Shown: positions 1 through 11,750, counted from the stretch's first letter. The stretch: 64,000 bases of DNA from Rhodocollybia butyracea (GCA_015501585.1 JADNRY010000131.1:1-64000); one strand, 5' to 3'. Made by a program: numbers and translations. The notes: generated by a model from the sequence alone, not told the origin.

Positions 1-1809
1 AGAAGTCGCCATATGCTAGAAGAAGTTCGAATTAAGTTGTAGATTCGGAAAAGCGGCTCGGCAACCTGCTGTTGGAAGCGCCATACGAAGTCGGTAAGGT
101 TCAGCTGACGGAGCATGGATGCAAACTCCAGAGCTATCTTGCGCTCCTGCTGCAGGTGCCTCCTATCCGCCTGAAGTTCCTCGACCACTGGACTCAAAGC
201 CTCACCCACGGCCTGCACCAACAGGGAACCTAACATATCTATCTCGCGTTTCTTCTCCGCTAGCTGCGTCTGGAGCTCAGTAGAGTCTCGAAAGAGGATA
301 CGGTTGTTGTCCACGACATAGTCGTTACGGCGTAGAAGTTCGCTGTACCGGGAAGACAGGCCAGTAAAAGAGCGATTGACGGTACCCAATTCCGTTTGCA
401 ACTTGGAAATGGTTCGTTGAAGGAGCTGGATGGTCTGGAAAAGTAAAACAATCAGCCAAAAGCAGGGACCATTCCCGTGAATTGATTCGCACCTGTTGCA
501 ACTTCGCCGTAGAAGGGGGATTACTCGGCGGGGGCTCACGCTCAGCAAGCTTCATTTCAAGCTCCTTCGTCCTATCCATAGCTGCCCGGAATTCGTCAGT
601 AACTTTGGCAGACGACTCTCCCAATGCCTGGACTTGAGTTGCGAGCATATCTGCACGAGCCCGCTCCACGTTGACTTCTGCCTGAAGGCGAGCATTCCTA
701 GTTGCCAGCGAGTCTTCGTCGGACCGCAATCGAACGATTTCCTCCGTATAACCACGAGACTTCGCCTCCTCAGCGTTCAATTTCGCCACGATTTGCTGGT
801 GGGTATTCATGAGCTTCGCCCAGAAAGTCTTCTCGTCCAGTTCGTGGCCTTCAGCCATCAATCGGAAAATCAGTTCCTATAAGGTCTAGCGTTAGCAACA
901 GCGAATTCGCGGTCATATAGAACGCCTCACTTGTACGGTTTCCTCCGCAGAGACGGCTGCAATTTTGCTCACAGTTGACCCTTGGGGTGGCAAAGAAGAA
1001 TCGGGGAGTGTTGGAAGGTTACTATGAGCAGGGGATCGAAGAGGAACCGTCGGTACTGGCGTTGGAGGAGGGGATTCCACACGCTGACGAACCACACGAC
1101 CGTTATCGGCAGGGGCGGCACGCTTTTTCGAAGAAGCGGGAGGGGATGAGTCTACGGTCGGGACAGTTAATGGAGAGGAAGAAGGAGGGGTAGGAGGTTT
1201 AGATATAGCGGGATAACGAGCTTGAGGGAAGGAATCATCGGTAAAGAAACCCGTGGTTCCCTTTCCCCAGCTTAGCCTTTTTTTTCCCGCTCGTCCCTCT
1301 TATCTCTACTTTTCTTCATGGTCGTCGATATCAACGGACCCGCACCCCTGCTCTCCGCTATCACTGCTGCCAACCTTTTCCTGTCTTCCGCAGCCTCCGG
1401 AAACAACTTCTCCCTCTCGGAGTGGATGGCCAGCAATACCGCTGGTGCCGAATTACGCTCCTCCAGAACTTCCAATGAACGCTTATACAGTTCAGAAGGG
1501 AACTTGTATCCTACGTTCTGTGTTTGCAAGCGTTCTACGGCGGTAGAAATTGGAATGTTCTGCATAAAAGCGTAGGCACAAAATCGAAGGAGGGTGGAAA
1601 AATCACACTGCTGTTTTGCGGCTAGCACAAACGCTGCAAACGAGGGAGTCGCTGGATCTATGACACACCGTATGCGGCTCACAGGAAGCGCAAGCTGAGC
1701 AGCGAACTTCGCTCTGAATTGCGGAATAGATTCTGGCATTTTTGATAAGTGTTTCCACGTTGACACCCTGGGACTTGAAGCAAATGGCGCGGTGTTCGGG
1801 CTCCGACAT
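1..1809 (-). pseudogene. Cys-rich (Zn2Cys6-like) / coiled-coil family protein, copy A, frameshifted and cut by the window edge
   Basis: Seen: ATG at 1809. The first about 65 residues hold a C-X2-C-X8-C-X8-C-X2-C-X6-C array followed by LLRFCAYAF. A Pro/Ser-rich linker follows, then a long heptad-like coiled coil (LNAEEAKSRGY to KLAERE) that runs off the left edge. Two introns fit: 877-930 and 435-492. The reading frame breaks twice: one extra base near 1612, and one missing base in a run of A near 1280 (the local frame stops at 1272). The parallel gene at 25055-27603 has the same order: Cys array, RFCAYA, basic/Pro-Ser linker, coiled coil, intron after LQQ, second coiled coil with ALE(F/Y)A-MLRQL. 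The Cys spacing resembles the fungal Zn2Cys6 binuclear cluster but the first loop is one or two residues longer, so DNA binding is an inference only. Probably a decayed member of a dispersed family; the indels could also be sequence errors. Function unknown. Confidence 0.7.
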
Positions 1810-2084
1810 CTTTTGCTGGTGGTTGAAGCTGAAAAAAGATTCAGGGTATTACAGGGTATTACTCATCAAAAACTTCAACCCTGCATGACTTAACGATCGG
1901 AAAGTTTCTTTGGCGAAATAATAATAGGTACATAATTCACATTTGATCACATCCGCAACCCGACCGCCAACATAGCCGACAGCATCCGGGCGACCGTCCC
2001 TCACGGCCTCGTAAGCTTAGAGGTACGCGCCTTCTGGGGACCTCCGGAACCGGCAAAATCATTCAGCCGCTTAATGGAAGGGCA

Positions 2085-2403
2085 CTACATCCGCCGGAGG
2101 CGAAACGCTGTAGGCAGGGAATGACAATTCTCCGACAATGACCATGAACCGTTGCGCAGAATCATAAGAGTGACCACCAATCCCAACCATATGTCAGTAG
2201 CAGTTGTGGACATCGTGCCCGTAATTAGTTGCGCTGCCTGTCGTTGAATAGAAATAAGACGTCGTGTTTCCCCCGGTTTCATATCTTTTTCCGTGATTGT
2301 GGTACCAGCACAATGTCTGCCGCGCTACCATCCGCGGTACTGCTTTAGCCTTGTAAAATTGGCGTATGTGGCTCGCCACCATTCCTCCTTCGATTTTTGT
2401 CAA
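2085..2403 (-). mobile_element. LINE (non-LTR retrotransposon) remnant, C-terminal reverse-transcriptase region
   Basis: The minus strand encodes RLISIQRQAAQLITGTM followed by STTATDI. This is the IQR-AA-ITGA-TTATD signature found after the reverse transcriptase domain in fungal non-LTR elements. The upstream frame (2403-2194) is shifted relative to it, and no longer ORF is intact. This is a short relic with no sign of activity. Confidence 0.7.
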
Positions 2404-2676
2404 CCTTCGGAACTAGACTACGTTCTTCGATTGGACTAAATATAAGGAATCCTGGCCCTCTAATGCCTGTGTCGGGTGATATCCAAGTTCCGTATTTCGA
2501 CCTCACAGGATACCTCGTCCACCAGCTATTTGTGTTGCGCCCATGGTGGTGTGAGAATGTGATCGGACGGTGTACGCCAGGTTGTCGGTAATCAGGTTTG
2601 CTAGGATTATGGTTTCGGTAGTCGACCGGTCTTCTGGGTGGACGCCAAGGGAGGATGTTGCTCGGTATATTGGGCC

Positions 2677-2715
2677 AAGGTGTAGGGCGAAGGTGTAGGG
2701 CGAAGGTGTAGGGCG
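2677..2715. repeat. Tandem 13-bp repeat, 3 perfect copies
   Basis: AAGGTGTAGGGCG is repeated three times head to tail. It lies in transposon debris and has no coding role that I can see. Confidence 0.9.
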
Positions 2716-2888
2716 AGTATGTCGATGCAGGCCTTGCACAGGTCATTTTGGAAGGTGCCTATGTGGGTTGCCCTGCCGTTCTTCATGCGTCGTATCCGTC
2801 TAATGATTAGTCGATTTGTGGGAGGCTGGAACTGCCAAGCAGGTACAAGAAGCTTGCACATCGAATTACGATTTTCTAGTACCGATCC

Positions 2889-3430
2889 CCCCGAGACGGA
2901 ACGAGTAAACTAGTCACTGGGATATACCTGCGGATCTATGGAGCTCACGACTCTTTCTTCGCCAACAAGGGGTACCACCGATAACGTCGATCTGAAGCAC
3001 GGCGTATCTGTGTGAGCAATGCGTTCACTCAACACGTTTTCAGTCCCTGAAGAAACACATAGCCGATGCCAACGAGGACTACAGGCATTATGCGGATACC
3101 CAACGATGGGAAGCGCCAGACTGGAATGAGGGGACAGAGTTTTCGGTTGGACATGGAGAACAATAGGAAGCGACGAAAAAATTGGACCACAAGTCGACCT
3201 GTCCATACATCCTGGACATCGTCGGATTCCACGCATACCACCAAGACTTACCAGGGGATCTCAGGCGGATATACAACCTCTCCCATGTTAACAAACAGCC
3301 TCGCCATTCCGACCCGTTCAAACGCATCCCATCGCCCCCACCGCCTATCTTTCTCCAGGGAGACTTGGAACATGGAGTGGAATCTGTCGTTGGCTCCAGA
3401 CCAATATCCGGGAGACCACAGGAGATCTAA
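2889..3430 (+). mobile_element. Ty3/gypsy chromovirus remnant: integrase core end, integrase C-terminus, chromodomain start
   Basis: Reading the plus strand with frame changes gives ETERVN (integrase QTERVN motif), LRIYGAHDSFFANKGYH, YADTQRWEAPDW, then LDHKSTCPYILDIVGFHAYHQDLPGDLRRIYNLSHV, SDPFKRIPSPPPPIFL and the start of a chromodomain (LEHGVESVVGSRPISGRPQE). This order is the 3' part of pol in fungal Ty3/gypsy chromoviruses. In-frame stops and shifts show it is dead. It is truncated right after RPQE, where the copy at 9.6 kb continues into the chromodomain proper. Confidence 0.85.
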
Positions 3431-3588
3431 CGCGCCTCTTTGAAGGTATAGTCTGAAGCTTTCGAGATGAAATAGAATATTAGAATATGCTATAATGCTG
3501 ATCTACGATTATACAGTAGGAAGTACATTTATAAGGCAGGGACTATATTCATGCCGTTTTTAACAACTTGAGGGCCGACTCATCTGTG

Positions 3589-4176
3589 TCATACTCCAAG
3601 TGAAGCAGGGAAAGAGCGGCGGTCTCGGAAGGGGGAGAGACGCTGTACGAATCTGATGTATTTGTGAGTATTGGCATTGCGTTGAAGTTTTGCGAGGCAT
3701 CTTACCTTCGAACAGCGTTCTCGGCTGCCCGAATCTCTCGGCTGTTTTGAAAGTTTCGGACTGCTACTTTCTTCCCGCAAGCCACAACTAAAACATCTCC
3801 CTCCATGGCCACTCCACCTAAAGCTTGAATAGGTTGGTTTATCGGAAGGAGCTTATGATGTTTATAGAAGATTCGAAAGGTGTATTTCTTTCGTCTGTGC
3901 TCGATGGTGATAACCGAGTCGTGGACGTAAGGCTGCTGCTTTGTTCCCATTAGCTCGTCGGCGGCCAAAACGTATCGCCCTCTTTCTGGATAGAGAGTAT
4001 CTTCACGATAGTATACCTGGATGGTTTCTGCCGTTTGACCATTCGCGCGGTATATACGTCCGCGCACGCTACGAACAGTAATCTACGGAGTTCGATCAAT
4101 GTCTTTGAAAGAATGAAGCAATGTATAACGAACTTACAGTGCGACTTGGAATGAGCGGGGTCTGGTTATTGCCCAT
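3589..4176 (-). CDS. Hypothetical protein, 3 exons
   Basis: Proposed exons are 4176-4138, 4082-3706 and 3652-3589, joined by introns of 55 and 53 nt with GT-AG ends. The first intron must use the ccgtag acceptor to keep frame. The product is about 159 residues and starts MGNNQTPLIPSRTITVRSVRG. It is rich in beta-strand-like stretches (VHDSVITIEHRRKKYTFRIFYKHHK, MEGDVLVVACGKKVAVRNF) with no signal peptide or membrane segment. I recognise no domain. The clean splicing and absence of stops over three exons support a real gene. Codon and composition texture is unlike the transposon debris to its left. Function unknown. Confidence 0.55.
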
Positions 4177-4354
4177 GATGGCGAATAGGTTGAAGAGGCG
4201 AGAGAAAGCTGCTTGTAATTCAGAGCTCTGTGAGTCTTATATATACATAATGATAAAGGTCATAATTACCCTTTGTCCATCTTATGATTCTTATCTAATC
4301 TGACGCTCTTTGTTACAATCTCTGATTATCGCCTATGAATGAATAAGTCCTCGA

Positions 4355-4495
4355 TAACAGCCGCGCCGGTGTAGTCGAAATCGAGCTCAGACGTCGAGGT
4401 AAGAAAGGTGGCCGTGGATTACTTATAACAGCCGCGCCGGTGTAGTCGAAATCGAGCTCAGACGTCGAGGTAAGAAAGGTGGCTGTGGATTACTT
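4355..4495. repeat. 71-bp direct tandem duplication, 2 copies
   Basis: The block beginning TAACAGCCGCGCCGGTGTAG occurs at 4355 and again at 4426, nearly identical (one C/T change near the end). It lies between the 5' end of the 3589-4176 gene and a non-coding stretch. It looks like a recent slip or unequal exchange. Confidence 0.9.
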
Positions 4496-6097
4496 CTCCC
4501 TCCTTCGTCAGTCGGATTCCTACTTCAGTACCAGGAAGAGGTATCCGATACGCTGTTCCGGCTTTCCATTCTGCTACACATCCCGAAGGCGAACTTTCTT
4601 CATCGACTCTAATCTCCGAGGTTCGTTCCCTGCTGGATTGTGCCGTCCCTCTTCTCGTGAGTGCTACGGCTCGCTCCCAACTTGTCTTCCGCACCTTGCT
4701 AGAGATTTAGACATGCAATTCCCGTGGGTTTGAGGGTCTTCTAGGAGTCCGCTCGAATCAAAGGTGGTGTACCCCTTGATTTGTAACGTCGGCTTCAGTC
4801 GGTGCGATCTGGTCCCGAGCCGATTTTCCCCTACTATGGGGTATAGGGTATTCAGCCACCCAAGGGCATTTTAGCTATCACTCGATACAGCAAAGTTACC
4901 AGACTCTAAGCTACTCTAAGTTGATTCTCATGTGGTGGGGCCGAGTCTTGCGAACATTTTAATCATTTTTTGATGGGTCCGTGGGCTGTTTCCGGCAGAG
5001 GGTCCATATTTGGAAATAGTAGGGAACTCGGCCACCTGGTTCAGAATCAGATAGTTTGTCATTGCTGAACCTTTAGGTTTTAAACTAGCTGGCAAGACAC
5101 AACAGGACACAACTCAACAAGCATAAGGAGTATACATAGCTACGTACTTTGTCGGGCCTACCTCGAAAGATGCCGCCACTCACCTTGGATGTTTGATTAT
5201 ATAGCGCTCACCTGGTATCGTAACACCAGTACTATATCGTTAGCGCCGTGGAAAGCACGGCAGTCCCCGACTCTGAATTATGATAAAGTAGTTATACTTA
5301 TATCGTTGTACGAAGTGGACAAATACAGTGAATGAACTTAAGCGTGAAAGATAGATATTATCGTTAAGGTAGAAAGTTATGGTATCTAACGATTCACAAC
5401 TTAGTCTTCCAAGCACTGATCTGAATATGGCATCCAATACCGACTGTACATAATTAGATCGTACAAGTGAGCAGTGGTTTTGCCCATATCGGGATCGTCT
5501 TTCTGACCAGCACATATGATTCATACATAGAACTCATACTTCTATGAGATCGTTATATGAAGCACTGTAACAGGAGTCGAACGAATTCAAATTTGGTAAT
5601 CGATAAAACAAAAGAAAAACGTACGAAAAGCAGATGTGGTATTCGATGACAGAAAAGCGGACGAAAGAGGAGCGAGTACAACAAGAGCAGAGATGTACAG
5701 CACTAGACAGCACTGATATGGTAATCTAACTCGCCTTGAACATGACAAACGTTATCGATAATGTCATCATTCAATCACCGTCAGAACACATTTCGTCACC
5801 TGCAGAAATCCAAAAAATTAGATGAGAAACTAGGTCCACAGGCCTTCGGTCAGCGTCGGGGATTTGGGCCCTCCACACTATCTTTGGTCCTTAATGCCGC
5901 CGCTCTCCGATCATCGTTAATTCTATGTTTTCGGTTCTACGTCCAGCATTCCTAGGCATCTGTATTTATACCAACTAGAAGTGGCTAGACACCGGGCAGA
6001 GGACTTAAGATCATGCTGATTGCGAAGGATAAAGAATTAATTAGTTCTATTGCTGTAGTTAAACTTGTAACTAGGGTTCCATTCGACCTATCACGGT
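4496..6097. other. No supported gene
   Basis: Only short, unconserved open frames occur here on either strand. The minus frame at 4458-4694 overlaps the tandem duplication and has no recognisable domain. I see no RNA gene or transposon coding trace. Confidence 0.5.
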
Positions 6098-7258
6098 CTA
6101 GTCCCAACCGCGATGCCTCGTTTGCCCACCGGAGCTACCTTCACCACGGGAATGCTTATACTCATCTTGGGCATAGCGTTCACTGTTTCCCAAGTAGGTC
6201 CCGGTCTCGCGAAAGTCGTAGTAGCTTCGGGAGGGGTGGTCGCTGTGACGCTGTTTGTGACCTCTACGGCCTTGCCTGTCCGCATCGTCACTCGTGTTCG
6301 ACGACCCAGACTCCATCCTACCACGGCGGCTAGACTTTCCTTTCAAGTTCTTCCTGGAATATTTTCCGCCATCTCGGGCACTCTTCCAAGTCTTTGTACG
6401 AGCTACGACCTTCTTGAGATCGTTGGTGGAGGGTACATACCAGCCTTCCTTGACGTTGAGGAGACAGGAGTGACCCGGATGAAGGCTGGACTTGCACCAG
6501 ACAAAGCCAGTTTCTTGGAGTCAGGGAATAGGAAGCTGGCTCCGACAAGGTATTGGGGAATTGCCTTGGTCTGGCCTTTTAGGGATTCCCGTTCGATATT
6601 GCTCGATGAGACAATATGTCCCAGGATAACGTAATCTCCCCCTCGATGGTCATCTGTATCCACGTAGACTACGTGGAGAGATTCATGAGTGAGGTTGATT
6701 GAAGCGTGAAGGATATTCGACGAGTTCTTAGCGGAGTCAGAACTGGGGTTCTGTGATATGAAGTTCCAAACAGTCCTTCGGACCTTGTCGCTGCCTCCAG
6801 GGTTTAGAACAGCAGCAAGGTAGCAGGTCGAGTCATTCAGTACTTCCTTCTTCTGCTTCATTGGGTCGATATCGTCAAAAAGGCGAGAGCGAGATATGAC
6901 GAGGATTTCATACTGGTTATCTGTGAACGAGACTGGAAAGCTCGCTGGGCGAGCAATGCAATCAGCACTTTCTTCGTTGCAGCGTCCGTAAGGGAACTTG
7001 TCGAGGTCGGCCAGGTTCCTAAACTGCGCAATAGCATCGGAAGGAGCCCCCTTATCTCTATTGAGCCTCGTGTCATTCTTGTGGGGGAGGGCCTCGCTGG
7101 TCTGTTCGAAGTAAGTACCTGCACTTGAAGGTGGGCATTGTTCATACCTTGGGGGTTGGACCGCCTGCAGATCCAGCAACGGCGAGACGTTTAGCGGGTT
7201 TCTCACTATCGCTGCTAGTCGCGTTCGTTGTGTTCGTCGTGTTTTCAGGTTTAAACAT
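6098..7258 (-). CDS. Hypothetical protein with Arg/Gly/Ser-rich tail, 2-3 exons
   Basis: ATG at 7258 gives MFKPENTTNTTNATSSDSEK. Exon 1 (7258-7148) joins exon 2 at 7101 through a 46-nt intron, in frame at TSEALPHKND. Exon 2 runs open for about 220 residues with the texture of a globular domain (FRNLADLDKFPYGRCNEESA, NQYEILVISRSRLFDDIDPM, YVILGHIVSSSNIERESL). The 3' end is uncertain. Without splicing the frame stops at 6403. A GTATGT donor near 6467 would give either a short tail ending at 6330 or, with a 38-nt intron, a longer RGR/HSDHPSRSYYDFRE tail ending at 6098. The longer tail is low-complexity and basic, which suggests an unstructured C-terminus. No known family is recognised. A plus-strand frame at 6113-6634 is a shadow of this gene. 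Confidence 0.6.
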
Positions 7259-7741
7259 TAGATGAGTGGCTGTGTGTTCTCGAAGTTAGTTCATATCATG
7301 TCCATCTTGGATCGGCATATATATATCCAGTACTTCTTTGTCCAGATAGTGTCGTTGTCCAGGTCCCGCATTAGGAAGTGCTTACGTATATCTCGCGGAA
7401 GGAACGAGAAAACTATGAACAAAGAGTTGTTTGGGGACTTGATCGCGTTCCAGGTCGAGAATTTCTGCAGTCAGTCGCCCAACGCTCACCGAACAATCTG
7501 TGACTACTACAATAGGCTGAAGTTTTTCTACCATGGTCAAAGAGGTTTCCACACACGCCTGTCAAGAAACTGGAAACCAAAATGTATCAGATATGAGTGC
7601 ATATGATGAGGTTGGAAGCACCTACCCTGTCTGCGGCGAGCCATTTGTCATTCAAAACGCTCTTTATCTTTCCGTTGGGAAAGAAGGCTTTTGTATGATA
7701 AGCTGCTCCTTGAAATTCAAGAGGCGAGCTCAGAACGCTTT

Positions 7742-7891
7742 GGCGAAAGAGATCTTGCCACAACGTTGTGGACGTCGCTACGGCGAGGTGCGTCTGTTCA
7801 TAGATATACAAAGCTTTTACTTGCCCAGAATAATCCTTTATATATTATTGCCGTAGCAACGTCCACAACATTGCGAAAAAACGCTTTCGCC
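7742..7891. repeat. Imperfect inverted repeat (hairpin), arms about 43 bp
   Basis: The left arm 7742-7784 (GGCGAAAG...GCTACGGC) is matched by the reverse complement of 7850-7891. The core ACGTTGTGGACGTCGCTACGGC pairs with GCCGTAGCAACGTCCACAACAT. The loop is about 65 bp. It could be a small MITE-type element or a transcribed hairpin; no target duplication is obvious. Confidence 0.8.
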
Positions 7892-8079
7892 CAGCCACCG
7901 TATTCAGATCCCGAGGGCCCTTTGACGGCTGGCAGTCCTATTCAAGATGGACTCGTGTATTGATTTGATTCTACCTTAAATACTTTCTCAGTGAATCACA
8001 AGGCCACGCAAACTGGTGAATTTCGTTGCCACTGAGCTCATTACCTTCGTTAGCAGGAAAATTTGACTTTCATTAAATC

Positions 8080-9645
8080 ATGCAAAGTCAAGATACTGCA
8101 AATGTTACGCGCTCTGGAAAGCGCAAGTTTTCGCTGCACGCAGATGCTGCTCTCGTGGAGCAGCCTTCCGATGATCTATCAGTTACCGTTCAGTCAGGTA
8201 TTGAGCAACAATCTAAGCCGCTTCCAAAACGTGTTCGCACGAAAGAGCACCGTATGTCTTCTTCAGTCTTACGCATCATCACTGTGCCGCTAACACCTCC
8301 GACTTGCAGTTCTTGCTTCCTCGCCTTCTCATACTCGTGTGTCTTTCTCTCTTATGTTTCACCCTTGAATCTAACCTTTCTCCTATCTATTATCTTACCT
8401 ACTACATTGGGCTCAGCTGATCATCATCGCTTCTCACCTCGGAATCCTCTTTTTGATCTTGAATATGGGACGGATGATGGCATGGACGAGGTCATAGAAA
8501 CAACGTCCTTGAAGGATCCTGCTCCTGCACCGGCGGACAGCTCTTCCCAGCCTACCCCTCATTCTACTCACCCTGCCATAGTGCCTGCCGAATATTCTGG
8601 ATCTAATGCCAATGGGAAGCGCGTGCATATGGCTCCAGGACCGGATGGTACCGCCTCGGTATCTCCCGGCCAGATGCTGTTTGGCTGGGCTCCTGCTCAG
8701 ACCATATTAGGATCCAGTAAACGTCAAAAAATTGACTTTTCTGGTAAGCTTTACCTCACGATCAGTGTAAATTTTGCGACTTAATGTTACCACCAGTTCA
8801 TCGTCCAAAAAAACATGGCCTTCCAAGTGAGCTTTTTTCGAGTCGACATCTTTCTCTTCAATGATTTTCTGCAATCTTAGGTCTTCGAAGTGGTGAGTAG
8901 TAGTAAATCCGTTCCTGGAATCTGATTTGCTGATATTAGATAACAATATAGGCTCCTTGCCAAGTTCCGCCGGTATTCTCCCTGGCTCGTCAGTTCAACC
9001 TTCAACTTTGTTGCCGCTCTGGGCCGACATTGATGACTACGACTCTTCGGCCTCTTCTCTCTCTGACCCCAATGACCGCGGGAAAGGAAAAGAGAAGGTT
9101 CATGTCGATGCACCGCGAAAGAAGCATTCGCACGTGAGCGTTAACGTGGAAGAAGTCGTAGATGATGATTTGCTGGCAAGTCGCCGTACGAAGCCTGATC
9201 CCAAACCCCGCTCTTCAGGAAACAAGGTACCCAATATTGAGCCAAACTGGATGGATGTCGATTCCAATGACCCTACCATATACAAAGAACTCAAAGAGTT
9301 AATCCAGAGCCAAGTGAGGCCCGGCAGCATGGTAAGTCGCTGGTCACTACATAGATGGACAAAATCGATCTTGTTTTGCAGCAAAACCACTTCCGCACAT
9401 TGTTAAAGGCCCCAAATCCAGACTACCCTGAGATTCAGCGAGGCGTTTACTTATACATTGCTGTGACCCACTCTATTGAGCCTATCGATGCCTTGTCAAA
9501 GCCAAACAATGACTCAACCGAACCGCCCAAACCTACACAACCAATGCCGAAGCGATGGCGCAGATCTGATCATTCCGATCCGTTCAAGCGCGTCCCTTCG
9601 CCGCCGCCACCTATCTTTGTCCAGGAGAGTTGGAACATGAAGTAG
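8080..9645 (+). CDS. Hypothetical nuclear-type protein, 7 exons, with C-terminus captured from a Ty3/gypsy element
   Basis: ATG at 8080 (MQSQDTANVTRSGKRKFSLH). The proposed exons keep phase throughout: 8080-8251, 8310-8336, 8417-8743, 8797-8826, 8881-8892 (a 12-nt microexon), 8952-9331 and 9382-9645, about 403 residues. The protein is mostly disordered, with basic KKR/KRVR-like patches (PLPKRVRTKEH, SSKRQKIDF, GKGKEKVHVDAPRKKHSH) and acidic stretches (DIDDYDSS, EEVVDDD). A nuclear location is therefore inferred. The last exon moves from LLKAPNPDYPEIQRGVYLYIAV into SDPFKRVPSPPPPIFVQ, which is the linker before a Ty3/gypsy chromodomain, and stops at 9643-9645. The host gene 3' end therefore appears replaced by retroelement sequence. 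The first 9 codons and 40 bp upstream resemble the gene starting at 13182. No known domain. Confidence 0.6.
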
Positions 9646-9935
9646 AATCCGTCGTCGACTCCAGACCAATATCGGGGAGACCACAGGAGGTCGAATACCT
9701 TATCAAGTGGACAGGATACGACACCGCATTCAACTCATGGGTGCCTTGGATGGTATGGTCGGATCCCTTGACACGCTCAAACGTTGGCACCAACATCATC
9801 CACAAAAACGACAACCAACACATGCTCAACTCCGACGGCTCGAAGACATCGCCAAGGAGGTCGGAGGGGAAGAAGAGCAAATCCCATCCTCCGCTCACAT
9901 TTCACACATTCATACTTAGACGGACGTAGCTCCGA
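9558..9935 (+). mobile_element. Ty3/gypsy chromovirus remnant: chromodomain and pol C-terminus
   Basis: SDPFKRVPSPPPPIF leads into HEVESVVDSRPISGRPQE, then VEYLIKWTGYDTAFNSW. This is a classic chromodomain (EVE-ILDSR, YLIKW-GY, W). After a frame change follows LKRWHQHHPQKRQPTHAQLRRLED and a stop near 9919. Two frame changes show decay. It supplies the 3' end of the gene at 8080. Confidence 0.9.
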
Positions 9936-10290
9936 CTAATTTTCTTTTGATCTATTTCCAAATCAACACATCGTAGGGGCGGATTCAACCCCGCCTAACA
10001 CACTCTTCCTAGATCCCATTTCTCTGTTGCCTGTATTTCTAGAAAGCCTCTCCAAACGGATACAACTCTGACAAGTACCGTTACGACAGACCCAACTCTG
10101 TCTCCTTTTCCTTTTCTTCCTCGCGATTCTCCCACTTAGTTGGAACATCTCCAAACGAACTTACGATTCCCTTCCATCATACAGACAATCCCATGTATAA
10201 AACGACAAAAAAACTATATACAAAGTACAGTAGCGAATATTCTTCTACCTTTTCATTCCGTTAAGCAACAACTCACAAAGTACTACGTGG
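9936..10290 (+). repeat. Ty3/gypsy 3'-terminal non-coding region
   Basis: This stretch directly follows pol. It resembles 15040-15335 (same order, plus strand) and, inverted, 29650-29930. Shared landmarks are a GGCGGATTCAAC(C/T)CCGCC block, a GGATACAACTC block and a CCAACTC(T/C)GTCTCCTTTTC block. I cannot place long terminal repeat ends (TG...CA) with confidence. It may be the LTR or the spacer between pol and a convergent ORF. Confidence 0.6.
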
Positions 10291-10430
10291 AACTAGATTC
10301 ACCAGAAGGAAAAAACAAGGGGTTCTGGGGATTGGGCACCAAGGACGAGGATACGTTTTCATGAGGACTCACATCCGTAGTAGGAGATAACAGTTCCACT
10401 GGCGCTTACCCCGTGTTGTTGAAAACAATA
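10285..10430 (-). pseudogene. C-terminal tail of the Cys-rich/coiled-coil family
   Basis: The minus strand reads VSPHENVSSSLVPNPQNPLF followed by FPSGESSST and a stop. This matches the tail SPSFVPNPRNPLFLPSSEASST encoded at 15613-15335 and the tail SLFVPNPHNPLHMN of the gene at 25055-27603. The upstream coding part is missing here. It faces the Ty3/gypsy pol end. Confidence 0.6.
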
Positions 10431-10439
10431 TCTTATTTC

Positions 10440-11600
10440 ATGACAAGTTACGCGGTGGCTTGTGCTAGGATGGGATAAGTAGGCAGTAGAGTCGGTATAT
10501 GGCACCGCTGAATTTCGTAGGCGCCTGTTCAACTTCCCGACTCGATACGCTGCATCTCAGCTTAAGCTCTTGAGATCTCATCTCCTCGTCCCCCTCCCAC
10601 CTATCCCAGGACTCGTATATTTGCTCACTAGCGTCAATAGGACGTTCCAGCTTGGCGTACCCGCGAGTACTATTTGTTTTCCTCCTCCACCTCCCACCCG
10701 CGTGGCCAGCTTCAGGCAATAGATATTTGACTTAGTCCTTTTCGTTGTCACGATATATTTATCTACCAGCTCGATAGCCGGAACAACAATATCCTGTCTG
10801 AGCTCTGCTCTTGGGCCCTGCACGTCAGAGCTTGTCCGATTATGGTTTGCTGCCCAGATACTTATCATTCAATTTCCGAGATGCAAGTATTGACAGTTGA
10901 CACATTTACTTGTCACTGGGGGGGATAGCCGCGACCGCGGCAAGGGCCGAACCTTTCTCTTACCTAGCAAACGAGAATGGTACGGACTCAGACGTTAGAT
11001 GGAGGTGAAGGGAAAGCAACGGTATAGGCGTCTGTAAGACTGTAAAGTAATGAATGGGACACAGCTATCGACAGATTTGGAAACATTTTGGATATATGGA
11101 GATAAGTCTACATCGAACATTCGTCTACAGAGCCCAACCTTATAAAGGTTCGGCAATTATAATGCCTTCTTTGGGCAGGAAATTTCCTACTTGATTTTAA
11201 AAATGAACGCGTCACTGTACTATACTCGTGCACATGATTGATTGGTTCTGGGCGCCAGGTGATTGCTGTCACAGCTGATTGCGTGCATCCGTGACACACA
11301 TATGGCGCGATGTATGTTACGGGCCGTGGCTGTTCCTCGATGGGACTGTGCTGGCTATTCCTTCCTTCCTTCCTCCCGCTTCGAAGAACATAGATCCGGG
11401 TTGGCGAAGCTGGCACTCGTGGGAGGAGCACACTCATGACCTGGATAGTCTAGGCCCGTTCTAGCGACGAGTTTACAGTCAGAACAGTTGTTAGAATAGC
11501 GCCAATCGCTGTCTGTCATTGTAAGAGAATCAGTAAGACGCGCAGAGCACACCGCAACAGCCTACCAGCTTCATCGATTAAGTCATCTTGATAAGGAGCG
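10440..11600. other. No supported gene
   Basis: Short frames on both strands lack domain signatures, conserved splice patterns or initiator context that would support a gene. No RNA gene was recognised. A GGTTCGAACC string near 11617 is not embedded in a tRNA fold. Confidence 0.45.
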
Positions 11601-11750
11601 TTGGTTGAAAAATCTGGGTTCGAACCTTGTTAGTTTAAACAATCATACAATAGCATGGAATGTACCGATATCTGGGGAGATATCTTTCTCTATCGAGGAC
11701 AATTTGTTGCCCTTCGTCACGCTTATAAGCACTAAAAACAAGCCTAGGTG

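Noticed and set aside
6113..6634. 173-codon plus-strand frame with hydrophobic stretches
   Set aside because: It overlaps the minus-strand gene at 6098-7258, whose two-exon model fits better; the hydrophobic look is the antisense of that gene.
11610..11640. GGTTCGAACC string suggesting a tRNA T-arm
   Set aside because: The stem pairs poorly and no acceptor, D- or anticodon arms fit around it.
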